From the NCBI GenBank assembly GCA_024349245.1, contig JALDNG010000016.1:3496001-3560000 (forward strand): DNA of 64,000 nucleotides, written 5' to 3'. A model generated the notes under the pieces. It was not told the origin of the DNA, did not search any database, and was given only the letters and a program-made list of their open reading frames with translations. This stretch comes from Neodontobutis hainanensis. Its lineage: Eukaryota > Chordata > Actinopteri > Gobiiformes > Odontobutidae. Shown here in pieces: positions 47,901-58,592 of this stretch (position 1 is the stretch's first letter; each line of letters opens with the position of its first letter). A program made the position numbers and the translations under genes.

Positions 47901-50900
47901 ACTTTATTTCCATTACTTCTTGTTCCTACAGATGCCCATAGTGGACAAAACAGAGTCCTACAGTAGAAAACACACATGCTATTGCTAACTAAAATAACGT
48001 TGAATCAAAATTCTTAAGGTCAATTTTCTATCTAAACCAACTCTACTGGGTTTGCAGATAGACAACAACATGTTCCTCCAGGGCTACCGTACGTGCTCAA
48101 AGGTTGTAGAAAAGAGGGGTGTGGGTGCAGTCTTCACCTGATGCTGCTAAAAACAACACATATTGTCAATGGGTAATATTTGAGCTCCATTTTGATCATG
48201 CAAAATTACTAGCATTATTCAAAAATTTTAACAACATGGCGATACAGAGAATAGTACTAGAAGTATCGGGAAAAAAATGTTCTCTATTAATAATGCTTTG
48301 AATGTCAAAGTATTCCTCAGTGTGTATCTAAAGCATGCAAACATGAATAAATGTAAATGAGTATAACATTAATTTACTGATCAGCCAAGTCAGTCACACT
48401 CTTGAGATCAATCAATCTCGCTGCAACACATCAGCACTTCGATGTAAATTGGTCGACTCGCCTCATGGCACGTCTCCTCAGATACTTCTCGAACGGCTCA
48501 GCGTGTTGGTTATGTTATGCTTATTCCAAGACTACAGTTCAGTACAGAAGCTTTGGCCGAATCTTATCAAAAACCCAGCTGGCAGCAACTCCACGCAGAA
48601 ATTACCTCAACAGGTTGGCACAGAAGCTAATCAACACCTCTAAATACCATGAACAGTCCCAACGTCACCTTGATCTGTGAGACGATTACAGACTGAAAAT
48701 GGTGAGAGACTTGAGCGCAGACAGGCTCAAAGAACCATGACTTAAATCCGAGAGCTCTTTGATTCGTTCTGACCTCTGACATCAGCTAAAGATGCAAGGT
48801 TGCAAAGATAGACACGTAATAGCTCAGAAATGTGCTCAGTGTGAGAGCTCAAAAGACAATCAACTCGTCTTGAAATGTACTGGATGAGCTGTTTTTCTCA
48901 AAAGGGAGAAGTCGACAGGCTGAAGCAAACAAGTGATCAAAAAGACACAGGAGACATTTCTCAGTTGCAACGAGACAAACGTTTCCCAACATGATGTTTA
49001 AAAGAAGTAGCACACTGATAAATCTAGAGGACGGTAATCACAGAGCAGCTTTAATCTCAGTGAATATTTAATTGATTGGGCTTCAAACACTTTCCATTCA
49101 GTTTTAAAAGAGGAAACTCTTGTTGTAACATTAGCAGAGTATGATTTATCACCCGTCAGTTTGAGGCTGATAATGAGCAAGTAGTTAACCAATCTGAAAA
49201 AAAGCACCTGATCACTTGAAGAAAAGCAGCTGATTTCACCGCAGCAGCCAACAATATTATCAGAATTACATCAAGTAAAAGAACTTCTCATCATGCACAG
49301 GGATTATCTTGAAGTAATATATGAATTTATTCAATGCAAGCAGCATAATACCTTGGATGTCCCACCAAGTTCTATTAGGCCCGTCTATAAGAGCGTCACT
49401 GTCACCCACCCATGCTATTATTAAATACATATAGTACAGCCCAGCATGGGGCATTGTGATTTTAAACCCAGTCAGAGTTCCTGCTGACACACATCACACA
49501 ATGAAATATCTGCAATGGCTAATTCTGTACTGATAATGTTGAACAATAGCTTCTATCTGACTGAATGACATTGCTTTTGACGTACTATGGCCCAAGCTGT
49601 TTTTTCCCCCATCAGACTAAAAGGTTATGTTTACCAAATGCATAGTTTCAATATGTTTTAAAGGATGGAGGTTTACAGAGGTTTAGGAGTTTGAGCTTGT
49701 CCTCCTCCCGGTTTACACCAGGCTTCGGTCTAATCTGACAACATAAGCAAAGACACCTGTGTGAGGAGCACAAGGCGAAATAGGAAATGATAAAAATGTT
49801 TTAAGGGGGTAGCAGGAATTGCTTAAGAAAAAAAAACATGCTACTGGTCATCCAACTACAATGATTCAAAATGGCTAAAACTAAACAATTCCTTTCCGAA
49901 ATAACGACCCTTTCAATCAACTTTATGATTAGAAAGCTAATGCAAAATTATTGATCAGTGCGCCAAAGTGCCTTGCATGTTAAAAGTTTCATTTCAAAAG
50001 CAATCTTTATTGAATCAATACAATATGCAACTGTATACTCTAAATAATAAATGTCATCACATTTATTTGAACAGAGCTCAGGTTGAGAGTTTCGCTCTGG
50101 CATTCCTGATATTCATTCTGAATAATTCTGCCGTCAATTTGAGCTGGTGCAGATTCACTCTCTGGTCCATGGTTTGGTGTTTGACTTGGAGAATACATAT
50201 TTCACAAGCCCCCACTATCACTTTCAGAGTGCCTCATTCTCTCTGTACAGCTTCGTTCTCTTTTACCTTGGAACCATCCCTGTGGACGTCCGCTGAGAAT
50301 GATAGAGGCCAACTTGTTATTGATTTACTTGCTAAGAACAGACGGAGCACACCCATAAAAGTTATATAAAAACCATGAATCAAAAAGTAAAAATATGTGT
50401 GTAATGATGATTACAAAATTCAAACAGAGTAAAGTTTCAATGGCAAAGAGACATGAGAAACAGAAAATACAGAACATGCAATGCAGCAGACCTTGATAGA
50501 CGATATACAAACAGTGCTAAGTGTGGCAGGCCTGCAGGCTAATAAAACAGCTGACACACAGGACTTGTGTGAAACTTTGTAGTTATCAGTCCTGAACTCC
50601 ACGCTCCCTCGCAATCACCTCTCCTCCCCTGCCCATTATTTGACCTTTGAACTGTAACTCACATTATCTTGATTCCTGTGAGGGCCTGTGTCTGAACTGC
50701 TGTGTGCTGGACATACACAATATCCTAAAGCAAATACAGTGAAGCACGGTGAGCACCTTATTGCCACCAATAAGGCACAGCCCCGAGCCGAGACTGACAG
50801 CTAAAGGTCAGTGAGTGATGACTGTAGGTTTTACGCACATATTATGTTGGTTGTAAAGGACTTGATTGCCTCCACGGGGCACCAAAACTGTAACAATAAA

Positions 50901-53079
50901 ACACTGGGAAAACAAAATGTTGAAAAGTCAATAACTAGCTGTATGATTGCCAAAATAAATCACTGTAAACTAGAACTCATGTTTTCTGTCCTAACAACAA
51001 GCACACAAAATAAATAATTTTGATTCATCCGAGATGTCAAGCTGCTTATGAGACCAATGAGGATTGTCAGTGTCTTCCCGGCACAGTGACTCTGAAGCTA
51101 AACAGATGCTACAAATGTGGGACAACAACAGTAGCTACCCAGAAATGGAAGACAATGACAGAGAGCCAAAGCACTCACCTCATAAGACTTTACTGTAATC
51201 GCACCTCAGGCAGTAGGCTTAAATCAAATTCAGCATGAAATATCAGCACAAGGACAAGTAAACTCTGTGCTCAGACGCTAATTGACATGGCTCTGATCTG
51301 ATGTCCACATTACCGGCAGTAACTCCGCATAGGAAGCCCATTTAGCAAAGACAGTCCAAGGCCAACAACAGGGAATTGGTGTTATTGTTTTAATAATTGA
51401 ACCGAAATGGAAAAGTTTCTGCCCACGTGGTGTCTAAAGATAGATGGGGCGCTTTGCTCCTTTGTGGTCCTCATGGCTGTGAAAGTGGATTAAACAGGCT
51501 TTAACATCAAGACGAGCTCTAATGAAACCCAATGGGGGAGTTAGCCCGTCTGTTTGGCCAGCTGACTCCCGTAAAATACCTATCACTGTCTCTTAATGCC
51601 AGCACTAAAAGTAGCCTGGTGGTGCCTGCCCCTGCACGCGGTCTGCCTGAGGGGTTCAGCTGCCTCAGACTGGACGGTAAAACAACCCTGTTTTAATTAC
51701 TGCAAACTTTTAACTTTTAACAGCTGGTTGTTTGTAGGAAAATAATTGATGTATTTTGTTTAAACATTTGCATAACTAGTGGTTGTGTAGTTAACTAAAC
51801 ACTAAAGTAGAATGTTTGATGAACAAAAAGCCAATGTAATATGTGTACTGGTTATTAAATACATTAAGTCATTTCTAAAAGGGCTCTAAATTCCTCTAAA
51901 TTTGGGGTTTGCCTCTTGTTTTCCCAAAATATGTCACACATCAACAAATCCAAAAGGCAACATTTGAAAGGGCAAAGTGTTTTTAAGCAGTCCTTACTGT
52001 ATTTCAGCCATCTGAACAAATTAGCAACTATTTAACACACTTCTTTTACTGGATTATTTTTCACTAGGAATAAGAAGGCATTGTGCGTAGAACACTTGAC
52101 AGTAGCAGATAAAGCATTCTTTTAAACTGTAACTTTCAGCTTCTGAGATCAGTAAGGGTCAACAATGTAGCACCCTCCGCCCACAGCCTATTTGGGACAG
52201 TCATAACGATGATCAATAAGACGGGAGCATCAATGCACAAGAGAACCATATATCAAGAGAGAAAAAAAAATGAAGAAAATCCTTTCTCAACTGATATTGA
52301 CTGGGGCTAAAACAGTACATCAAGCTGCATATGAAGGGAATAGGCTGCTGTTCACCTTTCTCTCCCGGTGTCTCCGTTTCCTCATCTTAATGTCCTCTCC
52401 CTTTGTGAGCAAGCAATGGAAAGTCATAATCATAACATTCCTGCTTCACCTTTACCAGATGGTTAGCAGGCTGTGCATTGACCATGACACGGGCATTCAT
52501 TTGCCCGCTCCGCTCAATGACAATGGCTTTGTTGATATATTGCTATAAAAACATGTTACACTGTTGATATATGCAACATATTAAAAATAAACTAAAGACG
52601 GTCATAGAGGAATTGTTTGTAACCCAAAGAGGTCTGTGTATTTGTCAAACTCTTGAGATGAATAACTGCGGTCATGGAGTAAGAAAAACATTTGCACCAT
52701 GGCACAGATGCCATTTGCTCTGCTTTAACTCATTATCCAGTCCAATGTCAAAGTACCCCCAGGTCACTGAGAGGGAACATTCCTTCACATAGCCATGTAG
52801 GGACATCATAAATAATCACTATTCCCAATTCATGGCAGCACTATACTTGCCATGTAAGGCCACTCTTAATTTCCTCTCATCTGCCTGCAACAATGACAAA
52901 CAAACACTATCTGATCACAGAAACAATCACAGTCAGATAAAAATGTGCACTGCCGCTTTGACAAACAAGTTTTTCTTCTTTGCTAAATTAACTTTCTGAT
53001 TTGGTTATTCATGAGACTGCCGTTTGTCGGTTTTAATTAACTTTAAAATTGCAATAGGCTTGACAAAGCACGCAGCGTT
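44986..53079. other. Long gene-free stretch
   Basis: No recognised gene in about 8 kb. Unique, conserved-looking DNA occurs near 45970-46130, 46200-46400, 49330-49460 and 51290-51620. AAGATGGCGCC at 45310-45320 resembles a YY1-type motif found at the 5' ends of L1 elements, but no L1 body follows. The plus-strand frames at 48402-48680 (92 and 64 codons in two frames) are unrecognised. The plus frame 49968-50369 (133 codons) has no family signature. Confidence 0.3.
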
Positions 53080-53364
53080 GTTGTGGAGCAGAGACACGGA
53101 GTGCGGTGCAAAAAGGCGCAGGGCTGCGTGAGGATGCTGAGCGGGGAACCCCCAGCAGTAGCACTCTTGCCCCAAACAGTCGCCACAAAAACAGTAGGTG
53201 GGTAAATGGTAAACATAGACATGCTTCTGGCACAATTATATCAACTTCAAAGCACTAAAGTTAGTAATAGCTTTAGCACGAAAAACGGTATAAAATAAAG
53301 GCGGTTGAGGACTTCACAGTATAAGAGTTAACTTGTCAAACGCATTTAAAACTTATACATTTAC

Positions 53365-53560
53365 CTTAACATTTGGGGATGCGCTGGTCAGGAACCGTCT
53401 ACAAGTAGAAGAAATGAACAGAGCAATCCAGTGCAACTTGTCACAGGTCCATGTTTGGCACAGCAGCGAGGAAGTCCATTCTTGTTAAATGTGAAACGCT
53501 TTAGCGCTTAGTAGCTAACGAGGTTCGCCACCTTCTGCCGCCAGCGAGCCGCAGATTAAA
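53365..53560 (-). other. Candidate first exon of a minus-strand transcript
   Basis: The minus strand leaves the CpG-rich segment, passes a reversed CCAAT box at 53618-53626 and reaches a good donor (AATGTTAAG/GTAAATG) at the 53365 edge. The right end is only estimated, by placing a start site some 60-90 bp downstream of the CCAAT box. The sequence contains a short upstream-type frame (MDFLAAVPNMDL, then stop) and no long coding frame, as expected of a 5' untranslated exon. This is inference from promoter and donor signals; no transcript evidence is available here. Confidence 0.35.
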
Positions 53561-53660
53561 CGGCGTTGTACGAGGCACAGCGGGATCTCCAAGGGCGCAC
53601 CACAGTCCCGGCGTTACGATTGGTCAGAGCGCGGTGACGCACCGGCAGGTGGCACACCCG
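53461..53660. promoter_or_regulatory. CpG-rich promoter-like segment, possibly bidirectional
   Basis: I count 21 CpG dinucleotides in 200 bp. GC content is about 66 percent over 53521-53660, against an AT-rich background in the rest of the window. The segment carries an inverted CCAAT box (GATTGGTCA, 53618-53626) beside a GTGACGCA motif similar to a CRE/ATF site (53634-53641). CpG enrichment extends more weakly left to about 53080. No TATA box lies in the core; a TATAAAATA sits at 53289-53297 on the plus strand. Candidate exons lie on both sides (minus 53365-53560, plus 53811-53910), so a bidirectional promoter is plausible. Confidence 0.5.
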
Positions 53661-53810
53661 CTAAATAAAAAGAGACAATTCATTCAATGCAAGTGCCAAG
53701 GAGCTAAGTGTGCACAAAAAGCCATACAAGATCAAAAACTGTCATGATGATAGCAGGGTTTTCTGCCTGACAACATCCTGTTGTTCCACTTCGCGCCTCT
53801 CTCCCTGCAG

Positions 53811-53910
53811 ACCCAACACATGCGGCTTTTCCGTTTTAATAATGAGCTTCACCAACTCAAAGCCATCGAGCCGTTTGGTTTCGGCACTCCGTATTGAGTC
53901 ATTTCATTTG
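53811..53910 (+). other. Candidate plus-strand exon next to the CpG-rich segment
   Basis: A strong acceptor (CGCGCCTCTCTCCCTGCAG, ending 53810) is followed 100 bp later by a good donor (CATTTG/GTAAGAGG, at 53910). Two frames are worth noting. One is open across the exon (beginning PNTCGFSVLIMSF). Another contains MRLFRFNNELHQLKAIEPF before a stop at the 3' end. Neither peptide is recognised. It could be exon 2 of a divergent transcript from the CpG-rich segment, coding or not. The paired splice signals are seen directly; the rest is inference. Confidence 0.35.
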
Positions 53911-56900
53911 GTAAGAGGCATGTCCCTTCATTATCTGTAGACTACTGCGGTCTTCGTGAAAGACTTTTGCATCAGGTTTAAAGCTCCTATAAATATTCTG
54001 CACATGTGTAGGCTGCCCGCTGTTTGCGTGTTTGGACAAGTTTTAACCATTTTCAAAACCTGTTCAATACCTAACTCTATCTATCAGAATGACAAAGTTA
54101 TATAATAAAAATGTATAGGGATGAATAAAAGGGAAAATTGGGCCTATACTCTAAAAGGATTTGGAACATGACATTATCACAAAGGGCAGTTAAATCCTCC
54201 TTACATTTTGTTGAAAAGTTATCAAACTAACATAATTATGATTGTACCAAGTAATGCCACACTCCAGTCCTTACAAAGCAGACCTTATTACAGTAAAGTG
54301 GTGGCCTATACAGTAGAGACAACAGCAGCCACCTCCATGAAACTACAACAAGATGAAAGCCAAACTCCCACATGTGATAAAATTGGGCTAAAAACACAAA
54401 TTGAAGTGTCTATTTCAGACCAAATAGGCAAAACAAGGCAAGTGGAAACAGACTGTGTTTTGACACTTGCCTGAATGTGACTTAGGGAGCCAAAGCAAAT
54501 GTTTTAATAATTTTTTTTATCAACACAAATACGGAGTGAGTGGTAATCCTTGGTGGAATGTGTAAGCCAATTACGGCTAGCTGCAGGGACTTGTGGAACA
54601 GAGTCTCTCTATGCTTCCTGTGCAGACCATCCAGCCACATTTCCTGTCCACAATAAACGGACAATACTTCTATGAAAATGTAGAGCGCTCACTGACATAA
54701 ATAGGATATCGAGCCGACTTCCTCCTGACATTTATAGCACTCTCATCATCCTAATTCCTCGTCGCTTATTTGAGTCTCTTTGTGTGTGTGTGTGTGTGTG
54801 TGTGTGTTTCCCAATTAGAAGCTGACTTACATCCTGTGATTTGGGAACAAATGTTTCAGCTGGATGCAGGTGTTGATGTGCGTGTGAGCCCACTGTACCG
54901 GTTACATAATGAAGGTTCTGTTGTATCCAGATGAAAAGGGAGGCACAGACCGTTGCTGATGGGCTTTGTTAATGTTCACGAGTTGATGGCGTCTGTGCTG
55001 GTGGTACAATAACAACCTCGCAAAGCTAGCCTTGATGGAAAGGCAGTACAAATAAGTGAAGGTAGAATGAAGGTAAATATTGACATGAAATCCAATTTAT
55101 TTTAATGTTTAATACATCTGCGCTGATTGAGCAAACATTGCAAATTAGGCTTGGAAATGACATTTGGGCCGCTGGGTGTTATCGAGCGTGTCAGTGCTGC
55201 ATTATGTACAGTAAACAGCATTGTCAGGTGAAAAATATGTGAATAAAATATAAAGCTATTAAGGAGGCAGTGTTGGACATCTCGTGGTAAATAGCCAGTC
55301 TGGTGTCAGAATTTATTTTTCAGATTATAAATAATATAGAGAAGCCAGTTGGTGGTTCTGCTGTGTTGCCCTCAATAAATACACACTCTATGCTGAGCCT
55401 CAGCATTCACCTTTCTGCAATTTCACACCGTCTGACTCCTCGAGAAGTGCATGAACACACCGATAACTGAGCCACTGTAGCTTTACTGGGCTACACAGAC
55501 AGTTTTCACTTAATAATGGCCTTCTCCATCCGGTGCGACCTCAAGAGTGACGGCAAAATACCTGATTATAGAGAAAGCTGCAAGTTAGAATTCATTTCGT
55601 GACAATTTTTGGGCAATTTGTTGAACATTGTGTGGATGTATAATATATGAGAGCCAGGAGAGAGTCTAAAAAGAAAACGACTGTTCGTAGATGAATTATT
55701 AAAGCATGAATTTGAAATTAATTTTGCAACCCGAGGCAACACCTTTTACTATAGTAAAGAAACAGATTCTCCAACAATAGGTTCTAAACAGAAAATCTTT
55801 GTATGAAAAAGCACAATTTGTTTGATCAGCAGAGCATGACAACAGAAAAATAAATCCTCCTGCATCTGTTTTAAGTATTTTTCTGTGTTGCTTTGGGAAA
55901 AGGAGCAGCCGTAGATTTGGAAGATGGCACCAGAAAAGGAGTGTCACTTGGACCAGACAAAAGCGGCTCAAATACTGTCAATATGACTGTGCACAAGAAC
56001 CGGCAAATGTCAGGCAAAGCACTGTTTTTATACTATATCTGGCTGAGATTTCGACCCACGGCAGAAAGTTTCAGTGAAAAGGAATCGGAAAAACAGTCAC
56101 GCACAAATGTCAGCCTCTGTGTGAAGTCTTCTTGCACTGCTGCGTCAAATCATGAAATAGGAACCATGGCGGATTCAGGGGATATTGCCGGGCCTGATTC
56201 TGATTTCATACAATGAGTCATTTTTGGGAGATGATTATTTGAAATTGGAGTATGGGAATACTTGTGGCAAACACACACACGCAGACTAAAAAAAAAGAAA
56301 AAAAAGAAAAATTACTGCTCTGTATTTTGGATTTAAAATTTGCCAAATGTAAGCCAAGGCATTTGTAACTAAAGAAAAAAGAAATTCATATCCTGTGGTT
56401 GGTGCTGGTTCAGTGACACGTGGCTTTTTCTCCTTGAAAATAATTGCCACTAACAACCCCAAGGTGGATTCCTGCTTGTGTGTGACTTGTGGCTGTGTCC
56501 TTCATTGACATATTACCAGCGGAATATCAATCACATGTGGAATTATCCATCAACACGTTCTATAGCTTTATAATCATTTTTTTCCCTTTCCACCTTTTCT
56601 TCAAACAGGAGTATTTTCCCCTTATATAGGCGTCTCTCATCCTTCTCTTCACTTGAATAAATAGAGTAATCCTCTCCCTGCGTCCAGGAGAAAGGCTGCT
56701 TTTCATAGACGTTTTAGCATTGACCTTGATCACAGCCTGACCTGTCATATCTGCTGTCGTTCCCAGACTTTTGCAAGCTGTTTGCAGAATATCTAAGCAG
56801 GACCTGTACTTCTGCACCTCCCCGCAGAACTCGTGTGGCATACGGTCTGTCACCGGGATCTGGGTCTTTGACTGTGAAGGGTTTCAAAGTCGTGATTGAT

Positions 56901-57712
56901 ACACAAAATATCTGTCTGGCTGCAAAAGTTCTCATTAGTGCAACACGCTCACTCAACAAGCAATTGTTGAGTGCATCAAAATGGGTTCCCAAATCTGCTG
57001 AGGTTTGGTCTGGATGCTTGGCTTGTGGGAAATGTGTGAAGGGCAATCAGTCAGTAATCACTCAGAGGTCAACAGCCCAGGGTGAGAGCCTGAGCCATGT
57101 TGTGGGACAAAGAGTAATCACAATCAAATAGGTTTAAGGATGGAGACAGTGCTCCTTTCACACCGCAGAGGACGCATGTTGATTAATCGCCGGAGTCAAA
57201 ACTACGCTCCACTTAGCTCTGCAGTAGTCACGGAATCTTAGCTTTAATTAAAACTAAGGACGGAAAACATTGTCCAAATGAGGCAAGATTAGATTCAGGA
57301 GTGTGTGTGTGTGTGTTGAGGAGTGAAAGGATATACTCACAAACCACCACATTACTGTGTGTGGAGAGGGAAGAAACCTGAGTGCAAAGCATTTATTCAA
57401 AACCATATTATTACTATTACTAATGTTTCATTTTGCTGATTTGGGAATGAAAAGTGAAAGAAATACATGCATTAATACAACAAACAGACATAAGACAACT
57501 GCCAGTTGTAATTTCATACATTAGGTTATTAAAATGGCAAAGTATTCCTCACATACAGTACGTCAGCAACTGAACAAGGATATATGTTCAGAATGTATAC
57601 TGTTACCTTTCCTTATTGTTATCCTTGAAACTCATACCGCTCCACGCCTAAACAAGCAAAAAGTTATTTTACGGTAAATAACTGTCAAAAAGGAATCATA
57701 AAAAGGAAAAAA
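53911..57712. other. Gene-free stretch right of the promoter-like segment
   Basis: No recognised gene. GT microsatellites occur at 54781-54807 and 57301-57316. 55090-55260 is unique and conserved-looking (AATTTATTTTAATGTTTAAT, GCGCTGATTGAGCAAACATT). An open plus frame at 55893-56216 (107 codons) and frames at 56560-57131 on both strands are unrecognised. A-rich runs are at 56287-56312. Confidence 0.3.
54781..54807. repeat. Short GT microsatellite
   Basis: An uninterrupted TG run of about 27 bases. A shorter GT run is at 57301-57316. Confidence 0.95.
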
Positions 57713-57840
57713 GGTAACCCTTTATTTTATTCTACACTTGATACATTGTCTCTACCTTGTTGAGTACAATGTAACACACTGTAACCAAGTGTAATGACAT
57801 GTAACTACATAGTAAATACATACCCTAACACTGCCAACAA
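57713..57840 (+). repeat. Fragment of a dispersed 'GGTAAC-CTTTATTTT' fish repeat
   Basis: GGTAACCCTTTATTTTATTC begins the fragment. It is followed by GTACAATGTAACACACTGTA, AATGACATGTAACTACATAG and ATACCCTAACACTGCC. This layout is familiar from a dispersed DNA-transposon-like repeat in fish genomes ('GGTAACACTTTATTTTACAG...ATTACATG...AACCCTAA'). Only one end is visible, so the element is truncated or its other end is unrecognisable. Confidence 0.5.
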
Positions 57841-57849
57841 TATGTAAGT

Positions 57850-57893
57850 ACCAAACCTGATGGGTAATACGCTGCATAGCCATCAGGTTTGGT
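57850..57893. repeat. Perfect 14-bp inverted repeat, 16-nt loop
   Basis: ACCAAACCTGATGG (57850-57863) is exactly complementary to CCATCAGGTTTGGT (57880-57893). The loop and start of the right arm include CGCTGCATAGCCAT, which recurs at about 58752-58765. The hairpin lies just upstream of a fish repeat tag at 57957-58033. Confidence 0.75.
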
Positions 57894-57956
57894 TTCAGGG
57901 GAAACTCCTCCCTTTAGAGATATAAGCTCAGCTCTCTTACCAGTTGAACTCAGAAT

Positions 57957-58033
57957 TGACAAAGTCTCTTGGAATAGAGACGAAATCTTTTTTCTTCAAG
58001 ATGCCCTGGATGACTGAGAACCTCTACAGACAA
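57957..58033 (+). repeat. Second copy of the 'GGATGACTGAGAACC' repeat tag
   Basis: AAGTCTCTTGGAATAGAGAC, then GAAATC, then CTTCAAGATGCCCTGGATGA, then CTGAGAACCTCTACAGAC. The second half matches the hairpin arm at 15991-16026 (AAGATGACCTGGATGACTGA then GAACCTTCACAGAC) with a few substitutions. The upstream part is more complete here than at 16 kb. It is a widely dispersed teleost tag, tentatively from the 3' region of a Penelope-like or similar retroelement. Confidence 0.6.
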
Positions 58034-58451
58034 CAGTGTAATTAAAAAACCAACAGTAAAGACCATCCATTATTCCTCAAAGATAACAAGAAACAAACGC
58101 CAACGGTTACAGTTACAGTGCAAGTCAAAGAGTTAATGGCAGCATGTTGAGTTAACCTTCATCATAGTCTTCATGCTGTTCTAAAAAAGACCCATAGAAA
58201 TTGAGTTTAAACTTGTACAAAGAGCTCCTAAAATGCTGTTATATGCCATACAAAATAACTATAGAAATTGAATCCTATGATCCTGGATTGCTCAGTCCAC
58301 TTTTCATCACTTTTCACACTTGAGCAGCAAAGCTAAAGTTAAAGCTGAAGTGAAGACTCTACAATATGTCAGTTGCCATTATAATTCATTTGTTTATTTG
58401 CCTGAGCTGACTTTATGCCTGGGGCTTGTACATGGAGTCAAACACAAGACT
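58034..58451. other. Unique spacer between repeat fragments
   Basis: No gene or repeat recognised. Confidence 0.3.
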
Positions 58452-58592
58452 AACATTCACAGATAGCTATTCACATTCCCGTCTAAGAGCAACTGAGAGT
58501 CACCAATTCATCTAGTGATACATTTCTTTGGGCTGGAGGAGAAAGAGAACCGTGCACAACGAGGACATGGCAACACAGAAAGATCGGCCTTC
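58452..58592 (-). repeat. Inverted copy of the 44.8-kb interspersed repeat
   Basis: On the plus strand the order is AACATTCACAGATAGCTATT, GAGAGTCACCAATTCATCTA, CATTTCTTTGGGCTGGAGGA, AAAGAGAACCGTGCACAACG, CACAGAAAGATCGGCC. This is the reverse orientation of the repeat at 44796-44950 and extends further into it (the 'GTCACCAATT...CTTTGG.CTG..GGAG' part). The acceptor-like pyrimidine tract on the minus strand here belongs to the repeat and should not be read as an exon. Confidence 0.65.

Noticed and set aside
49968..50369. Plus-strand open frame of 133 codons
   Set aside because: No family similarity recognised, AT-rich codon use like the background and no splice signals at its edges.
53289..53297. 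TATAAAATA as a plus-strand TATA box
   Set aside because: AT-rich background makes such matches common; no exon or start-site evidence immediately downstream.
55893..56216. Plus-strand open frame of 107 codons
   Set aside because: No recognised family; no convincing acceptor or donor at its borders.
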